A stretch of DNA of 64,000 nucleotides from Flavobacterium seoulense. GTDB taxonomy: Bacteria > Bacteroidota > Bacteroidia > Flavobacteriales > Flavobacteriaceae. The position numbers were made by a program, and so were the translations under genes. The stretch lies in assembly GCF_000695795.1 (NCBI RefSeq), contig NZ_JNCA01000028.1:26225-90224 (forward strand). Direction: 5' to 3'. The notes under the pieces are model-generated. The model had not been told where the DNA came from and made no database searches. It was given only the letters and a program-made list of their open reading frames with translations. Of the stretch, positions 7,794 through 17,007 are shown in pieces. The first letter of the stretch is position 1; each line of letters opens with the position of its first letter.

Positions 7794-10700
7794 ATGTTTA
7801 AAAAATTCATTCAAAGACCGGTCTTAGCGATTGTTATTTCGGTCATCATTGTATTTATGGGGTTGCTTGCTATCAAACAATTACCCATTTCGCAATTCCC
7901 AGAAATTGCACCAACAACAGTAAACATCTTTATCGCCTATCCGGGTTCGAGTTCAGATGTATTGGTAAAATCAACTTTAATTCCGCTGGAAACAGCTATT
8001 AACGGAGTACCGGGAATGCGTTACATAGCTTCCGATGCCACCAGTGCAGGAGAAGGAACCATTCGTGTTATTTTTGAACCAGGTACCGACCCCAACGTCG
8101 CCGTAATCAGGGTCAAGACCAGAGTGGATCAAGTGATGCCTTTATTGCCTGATTTGGTACAACGTGAAGGGGTTATCATTACACCTGTTCAGCCAAGTAT
8201 GTTGATGTATGTTGATTTGTACAGCAAAAACGGCCATAATGTAGATGAAAAATTCCTTTACAATTATGCCTATACGAATATGCTTCGCGAAATTCAGCGT
8301 ATCAACGGAATTGCCAGTGCTCAAATTCTGGGTAGTCGTAAATATGCGATGCGTATTTGGTTAAAACCAGACAGAATGCGTGCATATAATATTTCGGCAG
8401 AAGAAGTAATGAAAGCCATGCAGGAACAAAGTATTCTGGCAAGACCGGGACGTCTGGGGCAAAGTTCGGGAATAAAGTCACAATCGCTCGAATATGTATT
8501 GACTTATAGAGACCGTTTTAGCGAACCTCAGGAATACAAAGATGTCATTATCCGTGCCAATGCTAATGGTGAGGAAATAAAATTAGGCGATATTGCCAAT
8601 GTAGAATTAGGAAGTGAATTCTATGATATCTACGACAATTTAGATGGTAAACCATCAGCTTCTATCGTTTTAAAGCAAACTTTAGGAACTAATGGTAGTG
8701 ATGTAATCAGAGATGTAAAAGCCAAATTAAAAGATCTGGAAAAAGACCTACCTCCGGGAGTTGGTTACAAAATCAGTTATGACGTATCAAGTTTCTTAGA
8801 TGCTTCAATCGAACAGGTAATCGATACGCTTAGAGATGCTTTTGTTCTGGTTTCGGTTGTAGTATTCTTATTCTTAGGCGACTGGCGTTCGACACTTATT
8901 CCGGTTATTGCCGTACCTGTTTCCTTGATTGGAGCATTCTTCGTTATGCAAATGTTTGGTTTGTCTATCAACCTGATTACCTTATTTGCATTGGTACTAG
9001 CCATTGGTATTGTGGTCGATGACGCCATTGTAGTCGTCGAGGCCGTCCACGTAAAAATGGAAGAAGAACATCTCACGCCATTTAAGGCTTCAAAAGCGGT
9101 ATTAGGCGAAATCGGGGGAGCAATTATCGCGATTACATTGGTAATGGTTTCGGTATTTATTCCTATTTCGTTTATGACAGGACCAGTTGGGGTTTTCTAC
9201 CGTCAATTCTCAATCACAATGGCGGGATCTATTATCATCTCGGCAGTTGTTGCGTTGACATTGACACCGGTACTTTGTGCTATGTTACTGAAACACAATC
9301 ACGGTCATGCTAAGAAAAAATCACCTATCGATCGATTTATCGATTGGTTCAACAAAGGATTTGAAAAACTTACCGGACATTATGTGGGTATCTTAAAGCA
9401 CATTGTGAACCGAAGAGTCATTACTTTCGGGATATTAATTGGATTCTGTTGTGCCACTTATTTTACTAATCAGGCACTTCCGGCTGGTTTTATTCCAAGT
9501 GAAGATCAGGGGATGATTTATGCTATTATTCAAACGCCTCCGGGAACGACATTAGAACGTACCAATGATGTTGCTAAAAAACTACAACAGATTTGTGAAA
9601 AAATTGACGGAGTTTCTTCAGTATCCTCTTTGGCGGGTTACGAAATCATGACTGAAGGTCGTGGATCGAATGCAGGAACTTGTTTGATTAACTTAAAACC
9701 CTGGGACGAAAGAAACCATTCCGTACATGAAATCATGGAAGAACTGGAAAGTAAATCCAAAAATCTGGGTGCTGTTATCGAATATTTTGAACCACCAGCA
9801 GTTCCTGGATTTGGTTCTTCGGGAGGATTTTCTTTGCGTTTATTAGACAAAACCAATGGAACAGATTATCAGGAATTTCAAAGAGTAAACAACGATTTCA
9901 TGGCTGAATTAGAAAAACGAAAAGAACTAACAGGAATCTTTACCTTTTATTCTGCCAATTATCCGCAGTTAAAACTGAATATTGATAACAAAGCAGCGAT
10001 GCAAAAAGGAGTTTCTATTGGTAAAGCCATGGATAATTTGAATATCCTTATCGGAAGTACTTACGAACAAGGATTTATCAAGTTCGGTCAGTTCTTTAAA
10101 GTGTATACTCAGGCAGCTCCTGAATACCGAAAAATCCCTTCTGATTTGGAGAAACTTTTCGTAAAAAACGAAGCAGGCGAAATGGTTCCGTATTCTGCTT
10201 TTATGAAAGTAGAAAAACAATTAGGACCTAATGAAATTACACGATACAACTTGTACAATTCAGCTTCTATTCGTGGATTACCAGCTAAAGGATATACCAG
10301 TGCCGATGCCATTAATGCGATTAAAGAAGTAGCACAATACAAACTTCCAAGAGGATATGATATTGCCTGGGAAGGATTGTCTTATGACGAGGCTAACAGA
10401 GGAAACGATGCTTTGTATGTATTTGGTATCGTATTGATATTCGTTTATCTGGTTTTGGCAGCACAATATGAAAGCTTTGTAATGCCATTGGCTGTACTGC
10501 TATCGTTACCTGTTGGATTCTTTGGTTCATTCGCATTATTACAATTAATGGGATTATCGAATGACGTTTATGCCCAAATTGGAGTAATCATGCTTATTGG
10601 ATTACTCGGTAAAAATGCCGTATTAATTGTCGAAGTCGCCGTCCAGAAGCGGGCACAAGGCATGAGTATTGTTGATGCCGCCATGGAAGGAGCTAAACTG

Positions 10701-11039
10701 CGTTTCAGACCTATCCTGATGACCTCATTTGCCTTTATCGCCGGATTGATTCCGTTAGTTATTGCAACTGGTGCCGGAGCCATTGGAAATCGCACTATTG
10801 GAGGTTCTGCTATGGGAGGAATGATTATCGGAACAGTATTCGGAGTTTTCATCATTCCTGGATTGTATTACACTTTTGCCAAAATGAGCGATGGTCGTAG
10901 TTTGATTCAAGACGAACATACCGAACCGGCTTCAGAAGAATTCATGAGAGCCAGTGAAGGAGAAAGCAGCCTGAAACTGAAACTCAAAGCAATGAAGAAA
11001 CAATTGAAAGAATTAATGAACAGAGACAACAATGAATAA
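7794..11039 (+). CDS. RND multidrug efflux pump, HAE1 family (AcrB-like)
   Basis: A 1081-aa inner-membrane proton/drug antiporter of usual length for the AcrB/MexB family. It begins with the family signature MFKKFIQRPVLAIVISVIIV, and has TM4 with the proton-relay motif GIVVDDAIVVVEAVHV, whose paired Asp residues are intact. Two large periplasmic loops follow TM1 and TM7, and a second conserved helix IGVIMLIGLLGKNAVLIVE is near residue 940. The C-terminal 60 residues are charged and cytoplasmic. It overlaps the outer-membrane factor gene by 8 bp. Substrates are likely hydrophobic drugs, detergents or dyes, by family only. Confidence 0.96.
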   Translation: MFKKFIQRPVLAIVISVIIVFMGLLAIKQLPISQFPEIAPTTVNIFIAYPGSSSDVLVKSTLIPLETAINGVPGMRYIASDATSAGEGTIRVIFEPGTDPNVAVIRVKTRVDQVMPLLPDLVQREGVIITPVQPSMLMYVDLYSKNGHNVDEKFLYNYAYTNMLREIQRINGIASAQILGSRKYAMRIWLKPDRMRAYNISAEEVMKAMQEQSILARPGRLGQSSGIKSQSLEYVLTYRDRFSEPQEYKDVIIRANANGEEIKLGDIANVELGSEFYDIYDNLDGKPSASIVLKQTLGTNGSDVIRDVKAKLKDLEKDLPPGVGYKISYDVSSFLDASIEQVIDTLRDAFVLVSVVVFLFLGDWRSTLIPVIAVPVSLIGAFFVMQMFGLSINLITLFALVLAIGIVVDDAIVVVEAVHVKMEEEHLTPFKASKAVLGEIGGAIIAITLVMVSVFIPISFMTGPVGVFYRQFSITMAGSIIISAVVALTLTPVLCAMLLKHNHGHAKKKSPIDRFIDWFNKGFEKLTGHYVGILKHIVNRRVITFGILIGFCCATYFTNQALPAGFIPSEDQGMIYAIIQTPPGTTLERTNDVAKKLQQICEKIDGVSSVSSLAGYEIMTEGRGSNAGTCLINLKPWDERNHSVHEIMEELESKSKNLGAVIEYFEPPAVPGFGSSGGFSLRLLDKTNGTDYQEFQRVNNDFMAELEKRKELTGIFTFYSANYPQLKLNIDNKAAMQKGVSIGKAMDNLNILIGSTYEQGFIKFGQFFKVYTQAAPEYRKIPSDLEKLFVKNEAGEMVPYSAFMKVEKQLGPNEITRYNLYNSASIRGLPAKGYTSADAINAIKEVAQYKLPRGYDIAWEGLSYDEANRGNDALYVFGIVLIFVYLVLAAQYESFVMPLAVLLSLPVGFFGSFALLQLMGLSNDVYAQIGVIMLIGLLGKNAVLIVEVAVQKRAQGMSIVDAAMEGAKLRFRPILMTSFAFIAGLIPLVIATGAGAIGNRTIGGSAMGGMIIGTVFGVFIIPGLYYTFAKMSDGRSLIQDEHTEPASEEFMRASEGESSLKLKLKAMKKQLKELMNRDNNE

Positions 11040-12483
11040 AGCAATTTTCAAATATAAAAACCTAAGGTCAGGATTAACACTGACCTTAGCTAGCTTAGTT
11101 TTTCACAGCTGTGTGCCTACAAAAACAGTTCGTGAGGAAAAAAAGGATTTGCCGGAAAATTTCCAGAATGTGGCTACTCGTGACACGACAAATTCAGCTC
11201 AAATAAAGTGGAAAGATTTTTTTGATGATGCTAACTTAGCAGCGCTTATTGACACCGCTTTAATAAACAATCAGGAGCTGAATATTCTATTACAGCAGGT
11301 AGACATGGCTAAGAATGAAATTCAGGCACGAAAAGGAGAATACCTTCCGTTTGTAGGTATTCAGGCTGCTGCCGAAGTGGAAAAAGTCGGACGTTATACC
11401 AGCCAGGGAGCTAATGATGCTAATACTGAAATTAAGCCTGGTAAAGAATTCCCGGAACCACTTCAAAATTATAAAATAGGTGCCTTTGCCAGTTGGGAAT
11501 TAGACGTTTGGAAAAAACTTCGTAATGCTAAAAAAGCGGCGGTTATGGAATATCTTTCTTCGGTTGAAGGAAAGAATTTTATGACAACGAATCTAATTGC
11601 CGAAATAGCCGATTCTTATTACGAATTACAGGCATTGGATAATAAATTGGAGATTCTTACCCAAAACTTAGAATTGCAAAACAACGGTTTGAGAACCATT
11701 CGACTTCAGATGCAGGCAGCCAAAGCTACAGCATTGGGAGTACAAAGATTAGAAGCCGAAGTGTATAAAAACACTGGCGAATTGTACTCAGTAAAACAGG
11801 AAATTGTTGAAACACAAAACAAGCTCAACTTTCTAATTGGTCGTTCACCACAGCCAATAGTTCGTGATTCGGAACATTTTATAGATCAAAAAATAGATAC
11901 TATTTATGCCGGTATTCCTTCACAGCTCTTAACTAATCGTCCTGATATTAGACAGGCGGAATATGAATTGCAGGCAGCCAAACTGGATACACAGGTTGCT
12001 AAAGCTAATTTCTATCCGTCGTTTACGTTAAGAGCTGGTGTAGGATTAGAATCCTTCAAGACAAAATATCTGACTACAATGCCAGAATCTTTGTTGTACG
12101 GTTTAGCCGGCGATATGGTAGCTCCGTTAATCAACAGAAACGCAATTAAAGCTGCTTATTATAATGCTAACGACAAACAACTGCAAGCTATTTTTGATTA
12201 CGAAAAAACGGTTTTAAGTGCTCACATCGAAGTTTTAAATGGTTTGTCTAAAATTGAGAACCTAAGTAAAAGCTATGCTCAAAAAGAACAACAGGTAGCT
12301 GCTTTGACTAATTCTATCGAAATCACCAATAAACTTTTCAGCGCAGCAAGAGTCGATTATATGGAAGTTTTATTAACGCAGCGTGATGCTTTAGAATCTA
12401 AAATCCAATTAGTAGAAACTAAAAAAGAGCAACTCACCGCCAGAGTTAATATCTATAAATCCTTAGGAGGTGGATGGAATTAA
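11032..12483 (+). CDS. outer-membrane efflux lipoprotein (TolC/OprM, NodT family)
   Basis: A 483-aa outer-membrane factor completing the tripartite pump. The lipobox places Cys27 (LVFHSCVPT). The two TolC repeats of long helices are visible (about residues 75-270 and 280-480), with NRPDIRQAEYELQAAKLDTQVAKANFYPS at the start of the second repeat, a hallmark of this family. Its ATG lies 8 bp before the end of the pump gene, which suggests translational coupling. A strong hairpin terminator follows. Confidence 0.94.
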   Translation: MNKAIFKYKNLRSGLTLTLASLVFHSCVPTKTVREEKKDLPENFQNVATRDTTNSAQIKWKDFFDDANLAALIDTALINNQELNILLQQVDMAKNEIQARKGEYLPFVGIQAAAEVEKVGRYTSQGANDANTEIKPGKEFPEPLQNYKIGAFASWELDVWKKLRNAKKAAVMEYLSSVEGKNFMTTNLIAEIADSYYELQALDNKLEILTQNLELQNNGLRTIRLQMQAAKATALGVQRLEAEVYKNTGELYSVKQEIVETQNKLNFLIGRSPQPIVRDSEHFIDQKIDTIYAGIPSQLLTNRPDIRQAEYELQAAKLDTQVAKANFYPSFTLRAGVGLESFKTKYLTTMPESLLYGLAGDMVAPLINRNAIKAAYYNANDKQLQAIFDYEKTVLSAHIEVLNGLSKIENLSKSYAQKEQQVAALTNSIEITNKLFSAARVDYMEVLLTQRDALESKIQLVETKKEQLTARVNIYKSLGGGWN

Positions 12484-12530
12484 TGCCATTTTAAAGTTTT
12501 CATAGTCTTTAAAACAGTTCCTAAAAAATG

Positions 12531-12558
12531 CAAAGCCACTCATTTTAGAGTGGCTTTG
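12531..12558. terminator. bidirectional terminator after efflux operon
   Basis: Perfect 11-bp stem CAAAGCCACTC (12531-12541) and GAGTGGCTTTG (12548-12558) with a 6-nt loop. It lies between the convergent efflux operon and the leftward oxidoreductase genes and could serve both strands. Confidence 0.75.
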
Positions 12559-12626
12559 TTATTTTGTAAAGGAATTTCAACGCTAACCTAGTATCTTATA
12601 ACTTTTATCTACTGTTTTTGATAGGT

Positions 12627-13232
12627 CTAAATGTCCAATACTTTCTCCAAATATTTCGGATAATTTTCCAAACACCCTACAATATCGCCATCTTTGAAAA
12701 TGTCAAAGCAATTATAGTCAGCCACGATTTCTACACCGCAAAAACGATAATTACTGGTAATTTGAATGAGCACATCAGCCGTACTTTTACCTTCAAAAAG
12801 TATTTGATTGGGGTCATCGAAACTTTCTTTTGGTGCGTTCCAAGTGGAAGAAACCATAAACTTTTTGCCCTGCATTTTCCCGCCAGTTCCGTATTGTCGG
12901 GTTGCATCTTCACGAGTTCTGCCATCGCCTGAAAGAAATTTGGCACTATGAAGTCCGCTGTTGAAAACTTCGTCCACATATTTTTTGTAAATCCACGGTG
13001 CACCAAACCAATTAATGGGTGTTTGCAAAATGATAAAATCTGCTTCCAAATGTTTTTCTACTTCTTCGTCTGCATTGTAACCGTCTTCTACTTTGGTTTC
13101 TAAAACCTCAAAACCTTTTTCGATAAAAAATGCTTTTGCTTTTTGATGGAAAGCGTCATTCAATACACCTTCAGACCAATTTGGATAGTTTAAATGGGTA
13201 TTGATTAAGAGTACCTTTTTATTTGATTTCAT
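12627..13232 (-). CDS. MdaB-like NAD(P)H quinone oxidoreductase, cytosolic copy
   Basis: A 201-aa flavodoxin-fold protein resembling MdaB (modulator of drug activity B), an FAD-dependent NADPH-quinone reductase. The start KKVLLINTHLNYPNWSEG forms the phosphate-binding first strand-loop. FIILQTPINWFGAPWIYKKYVDEVF and SSTWNAPKESF correspond to the flavin-facing loops. It has no signal peptide. The gene follows a close paralogue on the same strand by 21 bp, so a tandem duplication is likely. Role: two-electron quinone reduction in defence against oxidative or electrophilic stress, inferred from the family. Confidence 0.82.
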   Translation of the reverse strand: MKSNKKVLLINTHLNYPNWSEGVLNDAFHQKAKAFFIEKGFEVLETKVEDGYNADEEVEKHLEADFIILQTPINWFGAPWIYKKYVDEVFNSGLHSAKFLSGDGRTREDATRQYGTGGKMQGKKFMVSSTWNAPKESFDDPNQILFEGKSTADVLIQITSNYRFCGVEIVADYNCFDIFKDGDIVGCLENYPKYLEKVLDI

Positions 13233-13253
13233 TGTAATTGCTATTGAATATTT

Positions 13254-13937
13254 TTATTTAATGTTAAACACTTTTTGCAAATAGGCAGGATAATTTTCTA
13301 AATCTTCTTTGATGTGTTTGTTGTGATACACATCGTAACAATAATGTCCGGGAACGACTTCAAAGCCCGTGAATAAATAGTTTGCAGCTATATTAAACAA
13401 AGCATCATCGGCGGTCTTACCTTTCCAAAGTGGATTTTCAGGATTGTTGAAGCTTTCTTTTGGTGCGTTCCAAGTGGCAGAAATCATAAATTTTTTGCCT
13501 TGCATTTTTCCGCCCATTCCGTATTGTTTTGAGCCTTCCGCTTCCGAACGTCCATCACCCGAAAGAAATTTGTTGCTTTTCAATGCACTGTTAAAAACTT
13601 CATCTACATATTTTTTGTAAATCCAAGGTGCATTTTCCCAATTTACTGGTGTTTGAAGAATGACAATATCTACCTGAAGATGTTTTTCAACTTCTTCATC
13701 AGCATTATAACCGTCTTCCACTTTTGTTTCTAAAACTTTGTAATGTTTTGAGATGAAAAATTCCTTTGCCACATTGTAAAATGAAGCATTTAATTTTCCT
13801 TCTGACCAACCAGGATAGGTTAAATGCGTATTGATTAGTAGAACTGTTTTTTGCTTAGAATTTTTAATTTGTCCAAATAAACTGCTTTCTAATGACAGTA
13901 ATATTAGCACAGTTATAAAAGTTATTTTTGCTTTCAT
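13254..13937 (-). CDS. MdaB-like oxidoreductase paralogue with signal peptide
   Basis: A 227-aa paralogue of the following gene. Large blocks such as VLETKVEDGYNADEEVEKHL are identical in both. It differs by an extra ~30-residue N-terminus that looks like a Sec signal peptide (MKAKITFITVLILLSLESSLFGQ), placing a flavin-binding fold potentially in the periplasm or membrane. That is unusual, because MdaB-type enzymes are cytosolic and use NADPH. The signal could be an uncleaved anchor. A complete promoter lies just upstream at 13961-13988. Confidence 0.8.
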   Translation of the reverse strand: MKAKITFITVLILLSLESSLFGQIKNSKQKTVLLINTHLTYPGWSEGKLNASFYNVAKEFFISKHYKVLETKVEDGYNADEEVEKHLQVDIVILQTPVNWENAPWIYKKYVDEVFNSALKSNKFLSGDGRSEAEGSKQYGMGGKMQGKKFMISATWNAPKESFNNPENPLWKGKTADDALFNIAANYLFTGFEVVPGHYCYDVYHNKHIKEDLENYPAYLQKVFNIK

Positions 13938-13960
13938 TGTTTTATTTTAAAATGATAAGA

Positions 13961-13988
13961 CAAAATTAAAACCTTCAAGTGCAATCAA
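13961..13988 (-). promoter_or_regulatory. promoter for MdaB-like pair
   Basis: Minus strand: TTG (13988-13986), 17-nt spacer, TAATTTTG (13968-13961). It matches the Bacteroidota consensus and lies 23 bp before the ATG. Confidence 0.6.
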
Positions 13989-14063
13989 TGGAAACAGAAT
14001 ACTACAAAAAAAGAAACAAATTACTGATTGCGAAAAAACGCCTTGAAAAAGCGTTCTATATCA

Positions 14064-14921
14064 TTAATTAAATTGTTGTCGATATTCTTTCGGGCTTAAA
14101 CCTACTTGCTTTTTAAAGAACTTTGAAAAGTAGTTTGGATATTCAAATCCTAGTTCGTAAGCAACTTCTGTTGTATTTAGTTTTTGATTTTCAACTAACA
14201 ATTCTTTCGCCCTTTTAATCACATAATCATGTATATTTTCCAAAGCTGATTTCTGGGTAAAATGTTTTACAATGTCGCCTAAATAATTTGCCGTCAAGCC
14301 CAATTTATCTGCGAAATATTGAACATTTGGAAGTTGGGAAACCGGTTGATTATAATAGTCAATCAAGCTTTGTTGAAAATCTGTAACGATATGATTGTAT
14401 TGTTTCGGATCGGTAGAAAACTGTCTTTTATAAAAAGCTTCGACCAAAGAAATCACTACGTTTACATACGATAACAACACGTTGAAATTTCGTTTTTCAC
14501 TTTCGTAATACTTCATCATCAACTTAAAAACCGCAGAAATTTCTTCAACTTCTTCGTCTGTCAAATACAAAGCTTCGTGTTGTCCGTAATCCAAATAAGT
14601 TTTGAATAAATATCTGTTTTCTTCAATGAATTTTTTTGAAAGTTGCAGATACATTCCTTTATAAGTCGGTTCTACATCCCAACCAGCAGGAACAACCAAA
14701 TTCGGACTATTGAAAAATATAGCAGTAATTGGTTTTCTTGTTTGTGTTGTTTTATTTACAAGATTTATTTTGATAGAAATTCTGTAAAAGTCAACCGAAA
14801 TAGGTTCAGATTTTGACAACATATTTGGCGGATCGTAAAAACCAACGTCAATGTCATTGTCCAAAGGTTCGTTTAAACCAAGATATTCGTTATAAAATTT
14901 AAAATCTGTAAAATTTTTCAT
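14064..14921 (-). CDS. AraC family transcriptional regulator
   Basis: A 285-aa regulator with a C-terminal double helix-turn-helix (about residues 185-284): NTTEVAYELGFEYPNYFSKFFKKQVGLSPKEYRQQF is the classic second HTH. The N-terminal half (residues 1-170) is a cupin-like sensor region typical of this group. It lies 126 bp upstream of and on the same strand as the tandem MdaB-like genes, so it is a plausible regulator of them. Confidence 0.9.
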   Translation of the reverse strand: MKNFTDFKFYNEYLGLNEPLDNDIDVGFYDPPNMLSKSEPISVDFYRISIKINLVNKTTQTRKPITAIFFNSPNLVVPAGWDVEPTYKGMYLQLSKKFIEENRYLFKTYLDYGQHEALYLTDEEVEEISAVFKLMMKYYESEKRNFNVLLSYVNVVISLVEAFYKRQFSTDPKQYNHIVTDFQQSLIDYYNQPVSQLPNVQYFADKLGLTANYLGDIVKHFTQKSALENIHDYVIKRAKELLVENQKLNTTEVAYELGFEYPNYFSKFFKKQVGLSPKEYRQQFN

Positions 14922-14995
14922 TTAGTACTGTGTTACTTAACGTGATATTTTGTTAACTAAAAGCTTGCTAATAACTAAAATACTAATTGCTTTCT

Positions 14996-15394
14996 TTACA
15001 TCCCTCTGGCTTTCATCTCTAAAATCACATCTGAAGCATTAAGGAAAGTAGGCGCTTGTTCGGTAATACTACCCGCTCTTTTCTTGTTGAGTTTAAAAAC
15101 CACATCGTTTTCGGTAGTAAACAACAACGCACTTAAAAACGGTTTATTCATATAAGAGGCTAAAATTGGGTAAGTATCATCCAAACTATGAAAACTCTCT
15201 ACTTCTTCGGTTTTATATCTTGCGATTACAGACATTTTTATCACATTATTTTCATCTAAAACAGGGCGAACGTAGATATTCTTTATTTCGGTATCGCCAA
15301 TTGTTTTTGCCAGCGTTAATTTGGCAAAAGTTTTATCCTCGATACTTTGTTTCACTCTTTCCCAAAACAGGGCAAATATAGGCTCGTATGACAT
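14996..15394 (-). CDS. conserved-looking hypothetical protein, 132 aa
   Basis: I do not recognise a named family. The protein has no signal peptide. It shows alternating strands in the middle (IKNIYVRPVLDENNVIKMSVIARYKT) and a positively charged C-terminal part (VVFKLNKKRAGSITEQ), suggesting a small alpha/beta soluble protein. It is on the same strand as, and 17 bp after, the nuclease-fold gene to its right, so they may be cotranscribed. Confidence 0.65.
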   Translation of the reverse strand: MSYEPIFALFWERVKQSIEDKTFAKLTLAKTIGDTEIKNIYVRPVLDENNVIKMSVIARYKTEEVESFHSLDDTYPILASYMNKPFLSALLFTTENDVVFKLNKKRAGSITEQAPTFLNASDVILEMKARGM

Positions 15395-15411
15395 TTTATT
15401 ATTTTAACTAT

Positions 15412-16122
15412 TTATTCTAAAAATTCGCAAATCACAGGTAAATGGTCACTTATTTCCAACCATTTTTCAATATTTCCAATTTCTACATTCTTCAAATTTG
15501 ATGAGAAACATTTACTTCCAAAAACATAATCAATATGATAAGGTTTCTCTAAATTTCTATGGAGAAAAAAAGTTGGCAAACTTTCTTTTCCTTGTTCTTC
15601 ATTATAGAATTTATGATAAAAACTTTCAATTCCAATATTATCCAATTCTTTAATAACATCTGAATGATTCCACCACCTATCCCATTTATCCCAACTTTTA
15701 TTACTGTTTAAATCGCCAACTATCAAACTTTTACCCAAATACTTCTTATTTACTTGTAAGTACTTCCAAAATTGACCAATATATCCGAATGTCGGTGAAT
15801 TGTTACTATGAGCCCAAACAGCTAACAATTCAAATTCATTATTTACAGAACAAGGTAAAAAGTATTTTACCTTATGATCTTGAAAATTATCTGACCAATC
15901 TAACTTTTGTAATTCAATATTTGAAGTTGCAAAAATACCTACTCCTTTATTTTTATTATCTCCAATCCATAAATGATTATTAGCCCAATTAAAATATTCA
16001 GTATGTTTTAATTCAAATGGATTTTCACATTCTTGAATGATATAAATATCAGCATTTAAACTTTTTAAATATTCAAACTTTTTTCTTAAAGCACCATTAC
16101 AATTCCATGTTACAATTTTCAA
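15412..16122 (-). CDS. endonuclease/exonuclease/phosphatase (EEP) fold protein, TTG start
   Basis: A 236-aa protein with the catalytic motifs of the EEP superfamily: TWNCNG at the N-terminus, IIQECENP (metal-binding Glu, about residue 32), VGDLNSNK (Asp/Asn, about residue 140) and SDHLPVICEF at the C-terminus. Members hydrolyse phosphodiesters in DNA, RNA or lipids; which applies here is unclear. The conserved N-terminus begins right at a TTG codon, there is no ATG upstream, and an in-frame TAA precedes it. TTG is therefore the probable start. Confidence 0.82.
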   Translation of the reverse strand: MKIVTWNCNGALRKKFEYLKSLNADIYIIQECENPFELKHTEYFNWANNHLWIGDNKNKGVGIFATSNIELQKLDWSDNFQDHKVKYFLPCSVNNEFELLAVWAHSNNSPTFGYIGQFWKYLQVNKKYLGKSLIVGDLNSNKSWDKWDRWWNHSDVIKELDNIGIESFYHKFYNEEQGKESLPTFFLHRNLEKPYHIDYVFGSKCFSSNLKNVEIGNIEKWLEISDHLPVICEFLE

Positions 16123-16215
16123 ATTGACAACCTTTTAAATATAATTCTGTTAATAAATTATTTCTCGTTCTAATTATTAGACTGAAAACTACCTTCTGAA
16201 TACTGCTTTCTGAAA

Positions 16216-16998
16216 TTATTCTCCCGTAAAAACGGCTTTTCTTTTTTCTAAAAAGGCTTTAGTTCCTTCTTTAAAATCATCTGTTCCAAAACATTTTCCA
16301 AAAGATTTTATTTCGGTTTCAAAACCATTTACGTCTTCTTTGAAATTAGCATTGACTGATTTAATAGCCATACCAATTGCCGATGGCGAATTTTTAATCA
16401 TTTTTTGAGCTAAAGCATTACTGAAAGATACTAACTCATCGGCTGGAACAACATGATTCACTAAACCTGTTCGATAAGCTTCATCGGCTGTAATCATTTC
16501 AGCAGAAAGAATCATTTCTAAAGCACGTCCTTTACCTATTAATTGTGGTAAACGCTGCGTTCCTCCATAACCGGGAATTAATCCCAAAGAAACTTCAGGC
16601 AATCCCATTTTAGCATTATCTGATGCTACACGAATATGACAAGCCATAGCCAGTTCTAATCCGCCACCAAGTGCAAATCCGTTAATAGCGGCTATGACAG
16701 GTATTCTTAAATTTTCGACAAAATTGAACAGGATTTCCTGTCCTTTGGCTGCTAATTGTATGCCCTCTTCTACCGAAAAATTAGCAAATTCAGCAATATC
16801 AGCGCCCGCTACAAATGCTTTTTGACCACTTCCGGTTACAATAATAACACGTGTATCGCTATCTGTTTCTAATTCTTTAAAAGCATGATGCAATTCCTGA
16901 ATAGTAATTTTATTTAAAGCATTTAATTTTTCCGGACGATTAATAGTAATCGTTGCAATAGCATCCTCTTTAGCAATCAAAATATTTTTGTAGCTCAT
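16216..16998 (-). CDS. enoyl-CoA hydratase/isomerase (crotonase family)
   Basis: A 260-aa crotonase of standard length. The oxyanion-hole segments VAGADIAEF and NGFALGGGLELAMACH are present. Both catalytic glutamates of true hydratases are kept (GGGLELAM and LPEVSLGLIPGYGGTQRLP), so hydration of 2-enoyl-CoA in fatty acid or amino acid degradation is the likely reaction. It starts 9 bp after the stop of the histidine kinase gene on the same strand, an unexpected pairing. Confidence 0.92.
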   Translation of the reverse strand: MSYKNILIAKEDAIATITINRPEKLNALNKITIQELHHAFKELETDSDTRVIIVTGSGQKAFVAGADIAEFANFSVEEGIQLAAKGQEILFNFVENLRIPVIAAINGFALGGGLELAMACHIRVASDNAKMGLPEVSLGLIPGYGGTQRLPQLIGKGRALEMILSAEMITADEAYRTGLVNHVVPADELVSFSNALAQKMIKNSPSAIGMAIKSVNANFKEDVNGFETEIKSFGKCFGTDDFKEGTKAFLEKRKAVFTGE

Positions 16999-17007
16999 GG
17001 TATTGAT

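Noticed and set aside
12618..12932. Rightward 104-codon frame opposite the MdaB-like gene
   Set aside because: Antisense to a conserved flavodoxin-fold gene, with no family motif.
16845..16870. CACGTG core as another parS site
   Set aside because: Flanks (TAACACGTGTAT) do not match TGTTNCACGTGAAACA; it is within the enoyl-CoA hydratase gene.
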